DNA from: Fragilaria crotonensis | Taxonomy: Eukaryota; Bacillariophyta; Fragilariophyceae; Fragilariales; Fragilariaceae | Direction of reading: 5' to 3' | DNA length: 64,000 nucleotides | Assembly (NCBI GenBank): GCA_022925895.1 | Contig: JAKSYS010000056.1 | Coordinates: forward strand, 1 to 64,000 | In this document: in pieces, positions 45,141-56,033 of the stretch | Layout of the letters: every line of letters starts with the position of its first letter | Position numbering within the stretch: the first letter of the stretch is position 1 | Program-made: the position numbers and the translations under genes | The notes under the pieces: generated by a model | What the model was told of the DNA's origin: nothing | Database searches by the model: none | Seen by the model: only the letters and a program-made list of their open reading frames with translations

Positions 45141-46649
45141 GAAACGTATGACATATCTCATATCTCACATAATAGACGGCACTGGAACGCAGCACGAGTC
45201 CATCAGTCTACTACTGTGCTACCAGGCACTACTGTATGAGGTCATGCGGCGAAATGAGATGCCAACATCCCGAAAAAATCTTCATCCAAAAGAAAAACTG
45301 TCTTTATATCGAAGGATTTTGACGAAAAATTCCTTGACACTCCTCCAAACTCCCAACCCTAACGATGCATCCAGCCATATCCTTCATCAACGCAGGATCC
45401 CCATTCAAGATCAAGGTTATGGGCCTAAAGATGAAGCTTCGTGTCGCACGGGTGCCGGATGAAATTCCCTAAACATGCGAGTGAAGATTTTTTCGATAGT
45501 TGACAGTATTGGGCCCGGTCCCCTTTCTAACTTCCGGATGCCGATGCGAATGATGTTGACGATGAATCTGACAACAAGAAGGACAATGTTGACAATTTCC
45601 AAAGATCCAGCAGATGAGCATATATATGAAGAATAAATAGGAGAGAGGAGAAACGACACTGACAAATGCTGGTGGACGAACGCGCGAGCAAGTCGGCCTT
45701 TCACAAATTGCTACCAGTGTTAGACTGCGTTTCGAATTATCACAGCCTTCCGACTCGTCACAACAACGACAAAAAGTTCTCAACAGACGTGGTGGACAGC
45801 TGCCATTGGTGAAATGATACCGAGAAAGGACAGCTACTGCTAGTATGCTGTTTGGTGCTGCTCATTTTCGACATTTCTCGCGGTGCTATTCAAAGTGCTG
45901 CTATTCATGGACTTGATCTTGTCGCAGTCTTACTTTACGTACTACGAAATGATGACACTGGAATGGATCAGTATTGCCAGAGCAGTCATGGCGCAGGAGC
46001 GGAGTTGGGCGTGAATGCCGTTTTCTGGCATTTCGTCATGATTCCTGGCTTGATGATGTTTAATTTGATGATTGCGGGACTATAGACGATGCGATCACGA
46101 TTGTTGACCAAGTGTTGGCTCGTGCCCGGGAGGCCAGAACAAGAGGAATCATTTTGGAAACTCCAAAGCTGCAACTAGAATATGCTCACCTTCGAATGGA
46201 TGTTTCGTCAGAGCGAGTGGATCATATGCTTGTAAACTCTCGAGTCGAAATGCATGGAATGTTAGATTCACCGCCTTGACCATACGGCGGCGCTTCCCCG
46301 AGGTACCAGCCACGATACAGGTGGGAAAGCATCATGATGAATCGCGCATTCGTTCATGCCGACGCAAATACAGTGCAGCACAAAAATGTCCATTGGCTCA
46401 TTGTATAGTCGGGAAACAATGCAAAGATCAATCACAATTGCAAGTGCTGCTCTGCCTTGCGCTACGCTACAGGTTTGCGCATGAGAAGTTCAGCGTGCAT
46501 GCATGTGTTCCGTACTAAAGAGTCAGACATTATCAATATCATCGATGAACTCCGAGACATATTCTATCTACAACAACAGCAACGTTGTCGACTAAATGTG
46601 TATCACCTTCGGCGGGCCCTTATACCCTCCACGAGGCTGGTTTGATATC
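45141..46649 (+). pseudogene. Fragments of an unidentified, possibly membrane, protein
   Basis: 45852-46085 reads RGAIQSAAIHGLDLVAVLLY and, at its end, a hydrophobic run FWHFVMIPGLMMFNLMIAG. It stops at 46085, but a one-base change of frame continues directly as TIDDAITIVDQVLARAREAR with ETPKLQLEYAHLRMDVSSER to about 46265, an amphipathic helix-rich stretch. That continuity suggests one broken coding segment with a membrane span followed by a cytosolic coiled region. Upstream (45242-45690) is low-complexity acidic sequence that may belong to it. Downstream, 46265-46649 shows only short frames. No family recognised. Confidence 0.35.
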
Positions 46650-47765
46650 TCAGGCATTCCAGTGCAACAGCAAACCCAGCGCAAGTCCTCCGTCAAATAG
46701 CCGGCCACTCAAGCCATGAACTGGTAAGCCACGATCAATGAGTTCCGAGTTGTTGGTTTGATTCCCGTGAACTGTGCAGGACGCGGTTTCAGCCTCATCG
46801 TTGGTTTTGAGGAATGTTCCGACCGAGGAGTTCTCGCGGTGCTCAAAGATATCGTCAGTCTCAAACATTATGATTTGAACGGCTTTTCTGGATATCTCAA
46901 TGGGAAACGGGATCTTTATGACTGCCAAGCCAAACTCACGGATGCTGTAGTCCACTCCATAGTACAGTTCCAACGTCGACTCAATGCGGGGAGTGAAGAG
47001 TTTGGACATGAGATGCCACGAGTCAGATGCTTCCCTGGCAGTCAAGTCAGTTATGTTATCTTTTGTTGCAAAGATGGTCTCATTGCCATATTTTCCCCAT
47101 CCGGATCGTCCGAAAGGCTCCCAAGCTCCAACTTTCACGAGCAATGATTTTGCGTCGGCTTCAACAGTCTCGAGATGGCCAACAAAGTTGAGCTTGGGGA
47201 TGAATTTTCTGTCGATCCAGCTGCTCATTGGCATCCAGTGCTTGTCGTTGCAGGTCTGGATGAGGGTTACAAAGTCAGTAACGGTCTGATACTTGTGAAG
47301 ACAGCTCTCGCCGGTGGGGCAGCATGATTGTTTGATCGAGGTATCGTAACTCAACACTTTGTCCAGATAGGTGGACATGAGGCGGTCCTTTGGGTCGCGA
47401 AGGAAGATGGCTCTGGTGTAGTTAGGAGAGTTCATCATCTCCGTTGCCTCGTCGATGGAGAACTTCGAGAGGTGGACGAGGCCATCAAACGAATCCACAT
47501 CGAGGGACTTCCATGTTTCCAATCCCATCATGCGTCGAACAAGCATAAAAAACACAGTTTCAGCGACCTTTGGTACTGGAAAGAATATGAGCCTGTATTT
47601 CTCAATTACTATCGGGGAGGTGTTGCTCGTGTTATTGTAGATGTAGTCATCGTGTTCAACAGGAATGTAGGCAGATGCACCTGTGAGGATCGCATTTGAG
47701 ATTGGAACAGAGAAGCATGGGAGGAACACAATGGCCGCTACTGCTGACTTCAGACTCTTAATCAT
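46650..47765 (-). CDS. Golgi-type carbohydrate sulfotransferase
   Basis: ATG at 47765 (MIKSLKSAVAAIVFLPCFSV) opens a signal peptide or anchor; 371 residues, uninterrupted. It transfers sulfate from PAPS, probably to glycans in the Golgi. The 5'-phosphosulfate-binding loop is IFFPVPKVAETVFFMLVRRM, and the 3'-phosphate-binding motif is RAIFLRDPKDRLMSTYLDK. NFVGHLETVEADAKSLL is a further block typical of the Sulfotransfer_2 family. Cysteine pairs (SCCPTGESCL, QTCNDKHW) suit a luminal enzyme. N-glycosylation sequons NNTSNTS and NYTR are visible. The last 80 residues are less conserved in feel. A possible GTG start at 47840 is less likely because it would hide the signal peptide. Diatom genomes have many such enzymes. 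Confidence 0.9.
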   Translation of the reverse strand: MIKSLKSAVAAIVFLPCFSVPISNAILTGASAYIPVEHDDYIYNNTSNTSPIVIEKYRLIFFPVPKVAETVFFMLVRRMMGLETWKSLDVDSFDGLVHLSKFSIDEATEMMNSPNYTRAIFLRDPKDRLMSTYLDKVLSYDTSIKQSCCPTGESCLHKYQTVTDFVTLIQTCNDKHWMPMSSWIDRKFIPKLNFVGHLETVEADAKSLLVKVGAWEPFGRSGWGKYGNETIFATKDNITDLTAREASDSWHLMSKLFTPRIESTLELYYGVDYSIREFGLAVIKIPFPIEISRKAVQIIMFETDDIFEHRENSSVGTFLKTNDEAETASCTVHGNQTNNSELIDRGLPVHGLSGRLFDGGLALGLLLHWNA

Positions 47766-48313
47766 TTTGTAGAGGCTGCGTGAGTGAGGGAAAGAATGGG
47801 TATTCAGTAAACTTCGCAATAGTTTGGATCGTCTTGGCACCTCAACGTGATTTCTTCACAAACGTAGTCCAAATTGTGAGAGCATTGCTTCCATAATTGA
47901 ATGTGCGTATCAACGTCCACTCCCGTCGACGCTTTTGTGCGTCGAGACGATAATGACTGCCGGTTTTGTCATCGGACATCCGAAACGCACATCTCCATTA
48001 TTGCTACGTTAAACAGACAATGGACGACCGTTGTCTTAAAGTCAGACCACAACTATGCAGTGAACTTCCTCGTATGTCATACATAAACAAGTTTACCTGT
48101 ACACGCAGTCATTCACATATATGATGAAAATTGGAATTCGTCACATAGCGAATGTCAGAGTTTCCAAGTGTAGGACCTTTCGCACTTACCATACCCTTGA
48201 ACTGCAAGTCTGATACGATCATAGGATACATAAAGACCCTTCGTTGATTTCAAATGCAGTCATTTCGATTATTCGGAACCCCTTAACCAGAGCAGCAATT
48301 GCCCCTTTTCTTT
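47766..48313. other. Spacer between sulfotransferase gene and Harbinger element
   Basis: Holds the 5' flank and likely promoter of the sulfotransferase gene, ending at the TCA target duplication (48314-48316). No gene seen. Confidence 0.5.
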
Positions 48314-48316
48314 TCA

Positions 48317-48366
48317 GGGCCTGTCCATGCAAAGTTTTTTACATCGAAGTTTCCAAGTTTCCAAGT
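48317..48366. repeat. Harbinger left terminal inverted repeat
   Basis: 50 bp, complementary to 53521-53570 except for one A/G difference near 48345. Includes the internal repeat GAAGTTTCCAAGTTTCCAAG. Confidence 0.9.
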
Positions 48367-49921
48367 ACACATAACCAGTTTCGATTTTCGTGAAAATGAA
48401 CCTACGTCCATGCAAAAATTCTTGGACCGACGTTTCGAACTCCCAAGTCTCGTTGAACTCCCAAGAAACCCCGTCGAATTCAAGTGGCACACGCGCGAAA
48501 TTTTCGCGCCGAAAAACCATACGTCGTGCTACTTGTGTAGTAATGGTGTGAATGTCTTGTCATTAGAGAGATCCTCTTTTGAATTTTTACACTACAAATT
48601 TACAGAACTCCGGACCCAGTACCGGTTCTGGGTCCTCAGCTTCGTAAAATTGAGATTCAATTTTCCCTTAACTTCATGAATTTTGGGGTCCTTTGGTAAA
48701 TTTGAAGCCCGAATTTCCCTTCGACTTGACACTGAGCAAATTCCGTTCCACGTGTTTACTTTGGTCAGAAATTACTTCCACGTGGAAAATGATTTGTGTA
48801 CATCAGCATACGGCCTTCTACTAGAGTTTGTTGACTTTTCATCTTGCTGCGCTACAGTACCGGTACTTGACATGAGGCGGCGCGGTTTGCATGTCACCGG
48901 GAGTTCGCGACACAAAACTTGTATCTCGTATTTAGTCCTCATCGGAACTCGACGATGTCGCCTATTGCGATGTGGTTGTTCTAAGAGCAACCACATCGCT
49001 ATGTAGGTCATTCGATTGCCCTTGTTTCGAGTGATTCAACGGAAGAAACGACATCTATCTGCGGTGGCGTGGACACAAGAAATTTGACATCTTGTACTGA
49101 AGGCAGATGGATGTCGCTGGCTAAGCATCGGCCACTGTATGTGGCTTAGCTCTGAAAGCAACAAGGAGGATACCAATGCCCAAGTACTTCGGTGACAGTC
49201 AAGCTTGAAAAGTGACGTTTTGATCCAATGAAAGGAAACGATGCAAGAGGTCGGTCTTGTGGATGATTTCTACATCCATAGAAACAGGCGAAACCTATCG
49301 CAGGCACTGGTGATTTCTTTGCTGGTTAAATCGACGATGACAACCGTGAAGTGGAATGCCAGTTGGACGCAACCTCACTCACTCCAGATTGCATGGACCA
49401 AACATCTTCAAATGAAGGATGTTCAACAGGACAGGCTGATCAAATTGAAAAGCAGGAAATGAAGCTGCAAAAGCCGACATGTTCAAAAATTTTCAGCAGC
49501 ATTTGTCAAAGGGCAGAAAAACAGCGAAGGAACTAGAGTAGCAGTTGTGATAAATAGTCAATCAAGATCCTACTTTTTATACTACGTACGAAGAGATTGG
49601 ACAACACCGATGGACGGAGTGATGGAGTCGATGTATGTCATACTTGCTGTTGTATGATCTCAAAGACTCAAAGTAACTGCGAGTCCGAGAGTCCATGTGT
49701 TGTGAAAAAAACGGAATCTTGTTGAATGATACGAGAAATTTCGAAGGAATCTGAGTAATGAAATTCATCTTGTATTTTCTAAAAAGAGGACATAAATTTA
49801 CAATGTAAATTACTGTAACAAAAAGACGCCAAATCTTCGTAAGGTTACGGGTTCCGTTCTGTAAACAATCAAAAGAGGATCTCTCTATTGTATCATTACA
49901 GCATTACAAATTACAACCATC

Positions 49922-51348
49922 ATGACTAGAAAGAAAGGACGATCATTACTCGCCCAACATGAGCATTCGTCGTCGGTTGCAAACCTTGTTGCAAATGTCG
50001 CAGCTGTTGTAGTTGGTTCCGCAGTAAGTCGCCGTGTAGGATGGGAAAGAAGAAGGCGACGACAGCGGACAAATCGAGGATCTGTCACGGGACGTCTATC
50101 ATTTAGAAAGCGTACCCGAAGGTCGGTCAAGGACGTCTTTAACGAACTTGGTCAACGGTACTTCCGGAGGGCATATCGAATGACGTTTAATACTTTCAAA
50201 CGTCTTGCCAATGTCCTCCGTCCTTACATCATTACAGCATCTGGCAAGAAAGGTAACACAAGATTTATCCCAATGGACCAATCTCGCCAGATGTCAGGCT
50301 TGCCTGCGCAATTCGTTGGTTTGCTGGTGGCTCGTTGTATGACATTATGACCACGTATGGTATTGGTCACACTGACACAATGAACAGCTGTTGGTATGTG
50401 GTGGATGCCATAAACAAGCACCCCAGATTTGCGATCAAATACCCCGATGACCACAACGTGCAACGTCGCATAGCTGATGGTTTTCACAAAGTTTCAGGTG
50501 CCAATTTTCAGTGCTGTGCAGGAGCTATTGATGGAATCCTTATTTGGATTCATAAACCGTCTGACAAAGATTGTAATGAGGCTGGATGCAGCCCTGGAAA
50601 GTTCCGTTGTGGACGAAAGAAAAAGTTCGGGCTGAACTGCCAAGCTGTTTGTGATGTCAGGGGACGCTTTCTGGACTTATCGATTGTCTACCCAGGATCT
50701 ACGTCTGATTGTCTTGCTTTTGAAGGAATGACCCTCTTCCAGAAATTGGAAGCGGGCATTTTGGCTCCAGGATTATGCATATTCGGTGACAATGCATACT
50801 TAAACACACCATACATGGCAACGCCATATCCTGCGGTTTCAGGGGGTACAAAAGATTCCTACAATTTCTATCACTCGCAGTTGCGAATTCGAATCGAATG
50901 TGCCTTTGGAATATGGACACACAGGTGGGCAATACTCAGAAGCGCAATCCCGATGGGCGTAAGCATCAAAAAGACTGTTGCTCTTGTGATCGCACTTGCA
51001 AAACTGCACAACTATTGTATAGATTGCGATGACACTGCTGTTGCTCCTGCCACTGCTGCTGATGAGTGGCGAAGTGAGGTTCATGGTGCTATTCCGTTGG
51101 TTCCTATTGTGGAAGACCATCGCAATTTGGATGTTGGTATAACTCCTCGGCAATTGCTAGATGGGGGGAACCATTTCGATGATATTGGAAACAATGGTCG
51201 GTACAATAGGCAACGTCGTTACAATTACATGGCGGAAAGTGCAGGTATGCCACTACCACGTGAGTTCTTGCACTCGTTGGTTGCATCTACTGGTGTCACA
51301 CGACCATCACCAGTAGCACGAGTTGGTGCTAGTACAATAAGGAGATAA
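49922..51348 (+). pseudogene. PIF/Harbinger transposase (DDE_Tnp_4 type), one frameshift
   Basis: ATG at 49922 (MTRKKGRSLLAQHEHSS); basic N-terminus (RRVGWERRRRRQRTNRG), then a helical region YFRRAYRMTFNTFKRLANVL. Near 50265-50270 one missing base breaks the frame. The next frame carries NGPISPDVRLACAIRWFAGG with SLYDIM, exactly the expected continuation. Catalytic blocks: AGAIDGILIWIHKP (first D), CIFGDNAYLNTPYMATPYP (second D), RIRIECAFGIWTHRW (E). KKKFGLNCQAVCDVRGRFL and YPGSTSDCLAF are further family signatures. Stop at 51348. With one base restored the protein would be about 475 residues, usual for the family. Either recent decay or an assembly indel. It converges on the partner gene 46 bp away. 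Confidence 0.88.
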
Positions 51349-51394
51349 CAAAATACTACGGTAGTTATTGGCTGCATAGTAGCACTTATCACTA

Positions 51395-53253
51395 CTAGTC
51401 GTCGCTGTCATCACTTCTTGTTCCCTGCAGGTGCTCGTTGTTTGGTGCTGGTTCTTGGTGGTAAATCTGCAGATCTAATTGACGAATTTCTTCTTCAAGT
51501 AGGCGACCTTCGTTCATATAAAACTCTGACAGCCGCGGAGTTCTCTCGTCATTCGGATCTAGCTCTGCATTCAGCTTCCTGTATTTCCTCGCCAAATCAG
51601 ACAGCTCGGCTTTCCGACGGAATATACGTTCTTGGCATAGCCCTCGTTCTGTAGACTCCTGCTTTTGGTGCTGCAAGTCTCGCTCATGACGTCGGTCCTC
51701 GGAGCGATCAATTACCAGCTGGCGTTGACACTCCGCCAAATCCTGAATCGACTGCACGAGAGGACGTAGCACTGACTCATCATAGTCAGGAGGAGAATCA
51801 TCTTTGCGGCGTTTGCGACGATGACTGCTACCGACACTGCTCGTGCTTGCAGCAAAGGATGCATCTGATGCGGCTGCGCCATTGCTTAGGCGCTGCAGTG
51901 ACGACTGGAGCAGTTGATGGCTATCAGCCACCTCCCAGAAGTATAGAACATACGATGGTCGACCATTGAGAAATGCGGCTCATGTTTGTAAAGCACGAGC
52001 TCGTCGTCCGCTGAGAGATCCGATGTTTCTTCCATCAGTGGACGAACAAGTGTGGTCATCGTCATCGTTGGCAGCAGCTGGAGAGTTTTCCACATTCTGC
52101 GCCTCTTGTTCTTGTTCCTCATCACCACCGTCATAATTGTCAATTCCACCTTCTCCTTGTCCGCTCTGTTCCCACCTTGTGATGATCCGCAACAGGTCTG
52201 AGCGCATTGAAGTGAAAATGTCCTCAATGCGTTGCGGCGTTGCGGGCGTAAGTGCTGCCACTTGTTCGTAGGAACAGTTGATGGCAGTATGAAAGTCAAC
52301 ATGACAATCGGATGCGGGGGCAACAGGATTGAAATCAGGACTGTTCCATAAGTCAGCAATGGTTTCGAAAACAGTCAATGGTCTGTAAAGAAGAAGAGAC
52401 AAAGAAGAAGAAGTGAGTCGTCAGTTATTTCGTTTTGACTTGAAAGAACAAGCACCAGCAAACAATCTTCCTCTTCTTACCTACTATCGCTATTACGTCC
52501 ATCTATCTCTCGTCGTGTTGGAATGTTTGCTCGAGTAAGAAACAGGCATTTCACGTTGTCCTGTGTGAGACACATTATCACTCGCAGATATGGAACTGGT
52601 CCTCGCCAGCTCCGCCCACTTACACTGCCTGAATTTGATTCGGCTGCAGTCCCTTGTTGCTGCGTTAGCTGAGCTCTTTCCAATACGTTACGAAGTCTCA
52701 ATACTTCGTTTGTTAGGAACTCAACATCATGAGGATCGCGAATTGGATTGACTTGGAGCCACTCCATGGTTGACTTCCTGCTCCAGTTGCGTGGACGTGG
52801 GGTAGGAAGTATGTTATATAGTTTTGCACGACGATCAATTTCGACTCCGAAGTCCGTGTTCTTGGGACGCACCAGTGACGTCTTTGGGAGTTTTGACCAT
52901 GGCAACATTTCAAACGAGAACAGAGGTGCATCATTGTGATTGAGACCGATACACATCAAAAACAGTACTTTCTTATCGTTGCCAGAGTCTTCATATGCTT
53001 GTTGACACGGGCTCAAGAAGCCCTCATCATCAGCACCAGCAGCAACACTTAGACTTACTTCGCCGTGTTCGTTAGGACTACTGTCACTGGTCGTATCATG
53101 CTGCTGATCCTCGTCGTCGTCGTCGTTGACAAAGGCACCAATCATCCTCTCTTGTTGGCACCCAAGCTCACCATGGGTGCCATACTCAAGGAAAGCAAGA
53201 TATGGATTTTGTGTCTCGATAATTGTTGGAAGCAGAACAAGAATTGTACTCAT
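51395..53253 (-). pseudogene. Harbinger second gene (partner protein), two exons with in-frame TGA
   Basis: ATG at 53253. Exon 1 is 53253-52481; a 98-bp intron lies at 52480-52383 (donor GTAAGA, acceptor TCTTTACAG); exon 2 is 52382-51395. The join reads DGRNSDS-R-PLTVFETIAD with the phase preserved. One TGA (51982-51980), after GRRARALQT, interrupts a 586-residue frame that continues AAFLNGRPSYVLYFWEVADS; a CGA-to-TGA transition would explain it. Visible features: acidic stretch NDDDDEDQQHD, RPRNWSRKSTMEWLQVNPIR, an Asp/Glu-rich middle, and a long charged C-terminal helix (ERGLCQERIFRRKAELSDLA and RKYRKLNAELDPNDERT). Harbingers usually carry a Myb/SANT partner needed for import and DNA binding; I do not see a clear SANT domain, so the role is inferred from position only. 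Confidence 0.72.
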
Positions 53254-53520
53254 CTACGAGCATATTGCGTAGAACATAGTACTGTATTAATTAAGAACAA
53301 AGAATGAGACATACGACATACGTGTGCTCTCAAAGATCTTTTCACACACACCGAATCATCCCCAATGTGTGGTCATAACTAAATAGGTTGAACAGGTTAT
53401 GAAACTTGGATTTGTAAACTTGGCTAAAAAAATCTCGTTAACTTGGATTTCGAGGTTAACGAAAGATCAGTCCCACTAAACCAAAAATCCAAGTTGAATC
53501 ACGAGTCGATTAGTTCGAGC

Positions 53521-53570
53521 ACTTGGAAACTTGGAAACTTCGACGTAAAAAACTTTGCATGGACAGGCCC
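53521..53570. repeat. Harbinger right terminal inverted repeat
   Basis: Ends GCATGGACAGGCCC next to the TCA target duplication. A related but degenerate string follows at 53590-53630 (CCAAGTTTCCACG..GGGGCATGGAC), perhaps an older end of a similar element. Confidence 0.9.
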
Positions 53571-53573
53571 TCA

Positions 53574-54481
53574 GCCATGCGTTTTTTTAAATCCAAGTTT
53601 CCACGTTTCTAACGGGGCATGGACGATGTAGTGATGTAGTGTCCATTCAGACAAAAGGAAGTTGGAAGTTCCGAACTCCCAACTTTTGACTACTCCGCGA
53701 TGTGTTGCAGGCCTGTTCGTTGAGTAGGGTCATGTCTCAAATTTTACTGGCCTTTACGCACCACTATGAATATCTTCCATTCATTTATTAGTGGAGCCAT
53801 GACAGGATATGAATTTTTTAACAGCTGAAGAAGATGCTCGTGAGTCCCCTTAGAGATGCTGGAGTATCATTTCATATAGTAGTTGAAGCATCAGCAATGA
53901 TGAACGTGCATTGCTGCTCTGCAAGGATCAAATGTGTGGCGGTTTGCTTGACAACCAAGGCTCTGCATGCAGACTCTCTTTCCACAAGGTATTCCTTCGT
54001 GTCAAGGCTCAATTTCTGTTATGACTCCCACTGATCTTGGTGCTGAGCCACAGTGTGCTGTCTCTGCAAGTTATTGATGCAGAATAGTAGCTGTGCACCC
54101 TACGATGAGTGATTTTGTTTGCTGACGGATGTTGTCCGATGCTGTGATATTCAGCGTGTCTTGACCAGAAACTTGCAAAACATTGAGTGGTGTGTGGCTG
54201 AGCCTAATGGGCATGCACCAGCATCTCTGGCTGTAAAACATCAACAGCACCAGGTACCAAAATCCAAAGCAGCACAGCAGTCGATGAATCATGGATCATC
54301 ATCATTGCATTGACATTATGACGTTACTGCTGATGCTACCACACCAGGCCTCTGAACTTGTTGTCAGCAGTGATGTTTTTGGAATTGCCAGCAGCACACA
54401 AAACATACCAAGTTTGGGGTGGCGCTAAAGTGTGTGAAACAGTCAATCCAGCCTAGCTAGTATGCATCATGGCTGGTACTA
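53574..54481. other. Spacer without a recognised gene
   Basis: Open frames of about 65-75 codons (53834-54034 +, 54119-54313 +, 54292-54071 -) carry no motif I recognise. Their composition suggests degraded coding or transposon sequence. Confidence 0.4.
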
Positions 54482-55030
54482 GTACGATATGGACGCCGTT
54501 GATGTTGTTGTGGCAGTTGTGGCAGTTGTGGCAGTTGTGGCAGTTGTGGCAGTTGTGGCAGTTGTGGCAGTTGTGGCAGTTGTGGCAGTTGTGGCAGTTG
54601 TGGCAGTTGTGGCAGTTGTGGCAGTTGTGGCAGTTGTGGCAGTTGTGGCAGTTGTGGCAGTTGTGGCAGTTGTGGCAGTTGTGGCAGTTGTGGCAGTTGT
54701 GGCAGTTGTGGCAGTTGTGGCAGTTGTGGCAGTTGTGGCAGTTGTGGCAGTTGTGGCAGTTGTGGCAGTTGTGGCAGTTGTGGCAGTTGTGGCAGTTGTT
54801 GTTGTACGTGCCTCATGATCAGGAAATGATTGGAAATTGGAACATTCCAACTATTGTTGTGGCATCATTACCTGCTGGTAACACGTAGCTGTGAATAAAA
54901 AACTAATGATGGGAAAGGATTCCTGGAATTGCTGATTTCATGATTTTGTTGAATATTGACCAGAGATTGATTCCCGCAACACTACGGTAACAACAGTGAC
55001 ATGTAGTATTCCATTTGAACGGCCAAGATT
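54482..55030. repeat. Duplicate of the hydroxylase 5' region carrying an expanded minisatellite
   Basis: Ordered matches to 44857-45140 on both sides of the minisatellite: TACGATATGGACGCCGTTGA at the left, then TGCCTCATGATCAGGA, GATTGGAAATTGGAACATTCC and TTTCATGATTTTGTTGAATA at the right. The catalytic part of the hydroxylase is absent, so this is a non-coding gene fragment. Confidence 0.72.
54508..54795. repeat. 9-bp minisatellite TTGTGGCAG, 32 units
   Basis: 32 consecutive perfect copies in 288 bp. All frames on both strands stay open through it because 9 is a multiple of 3 (for example VAV, WQL, PQL, TTA repeats); these are not evidence of genes. The parent locus at 44857-45140 holds a single unit. 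Confidence 0.95.
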
Positions 55031-55123
55031 CTGGGAACACAGTAGTTCAAATGAAGGAATCTGGAATTAACAATAATCACTTCTTCAGTACTGGTTCGTA
55101 CATGTCTCTCCTCTCAGAACCTG

Positions 55124-56030
55124 GAGGTTCCGGAAGTTTGGCTTTTTTGCCGTACGGAATACTGGCGGCTACGCATTCTATCGTATTCCATTTCGAACGG
55201 ATCCGGATAAATTATCCCCCCCTTGCACCGATTTCGAATGTCGGGATTATGTGTCCCTTTTTTAATTACCAATCGTGATGTCGAGAGTCTTAAGTACATT
55301 GCATCGAAACGACGTGTGCAAACGTCAAATCAACGCATTGTTCGTGGAACTACTTAGGGATAAAAGCCATTGGCTTCCAGAAGCCAATGGCTTAAGACAA
55401 AGGCTTCTGGAAGTCATTGGCTTAAGCCAAAGGCTTCTGGAAGCCAATGGCTTCCACGCTACAGTCGGCGAAGCCAAACTGAAAAACACACGTTTTAATA
55501 TTATTGGAAGCTCGTCATCAAAGGTCTAACTTACGGCTTTTCATCTTCATATAGAGTGTGTCGTGTCGAACTTAGAGACTTGAATCTATGGTACGCATTT
55601 GACGATGACCCCTCATTATGTCTCGTTTCCTTTATGCAACGAGTTCCCATAGGAATAAAACACGTTCTTTGATTAGCTCGGCGAAGCCATTGGCTTAAGC
55701 CATTGACTTCCAGAAGCCATTGGCTTAAGCCAATGACTTTCAGAAGCCACTGGCTTAAGCCAATGGCTTCTGGAAGCCAATGGCTTTTGGACATATCCTT
55801 ACTAAGTAGTTTACCACCTTATTTAAACCGTCGTCAGAGAAGTCATTTCCGCTACCATTACTTAAGTTCAAATATAAGTGCTTGTTGTTAATAAAAAAGG
55901 ATCATAAGCTCACCCTTCCGATTTATATCAGACGTGGATTTTTTTAGCTTTTGTTTTGAAGGAATCGCACGTACAGAATTTGTGTAGACAAATGTACGAT
56001 ACGGTAGAAAAGCCAGACTTCCGGAACCTC
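55124..56030. mobile_element. MITE-like DNA element (copy 2) with CTG target duplication
   Basis: The left end GAGGTTCCGGAAGTTTGGCT and right end (complement GAGGTTCCGGAAGTCTGGCT) extend to about 30 bp with few mismatches. CTG flanks both sides (55121-55123, 56031-56033). The first 12 bases of the ends equal those of the 2702-3620 element, and the lengths are close (907 and 919 bp). No transposase inside. A palindromic foldback occupies 55344-55813. Confidence 0.82.
55344..55813. repeat. Foldback of tandem palindromic 'GCCATTGGCTT' units
   Basis: The left arm 55344-55460 and right arm 55683-55813 are built from AAGCCATTGGCTTAAGCC and AAGCCATTGGCTTCCAGAAG words. Arm ends also match in inversion: GGAACTACTTAGGGATAAAA on the left against the complement of CCTTACTAAGTAGTTTACC on the right. 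The loop is about 220 bp. A transcript would fold into a long hairpin with many nested small hairpins. Confidence 0.85.
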
Positions 56031-56033
56031 CTG

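Larger units (their letters stand above)
48317..53570. mobile_element. PIF/Harbinger DNA transposon with 50-bp inverted ends and TCA duplication
   Basis: The left end (48317-48366, starting GGGCCTGTCCATGCAAAG) and right end (53521-53570) are inverted copies with one mismatch over 50 bp. TCA flanks both sides (48314-48316 and 53571-53573), the 3-bp duplication typical of the superfamily. Inside are a DDE transposase gene (+) and a convergent second gene (-). 48367-49921 is non-coding apart from small open frames. The sequence 49805-49890, upstream of the transposase, has an inverted copy at 10285-10365. Near-identical ends imply recent insertion. 5254 bp in all. Confidence 0.9.

Noticed and set aside
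46758-47699. Open frames of 101-129 codons on the + strand
   Set aside because: Antisense to the intact sulfotransferase gene.
54457-54888. Long open frames on both strands (PQL, TTA, VAV and WQL repeats)
   Set aside because: They are produced by the 9-bp minisatellite, which keeps every frame open.
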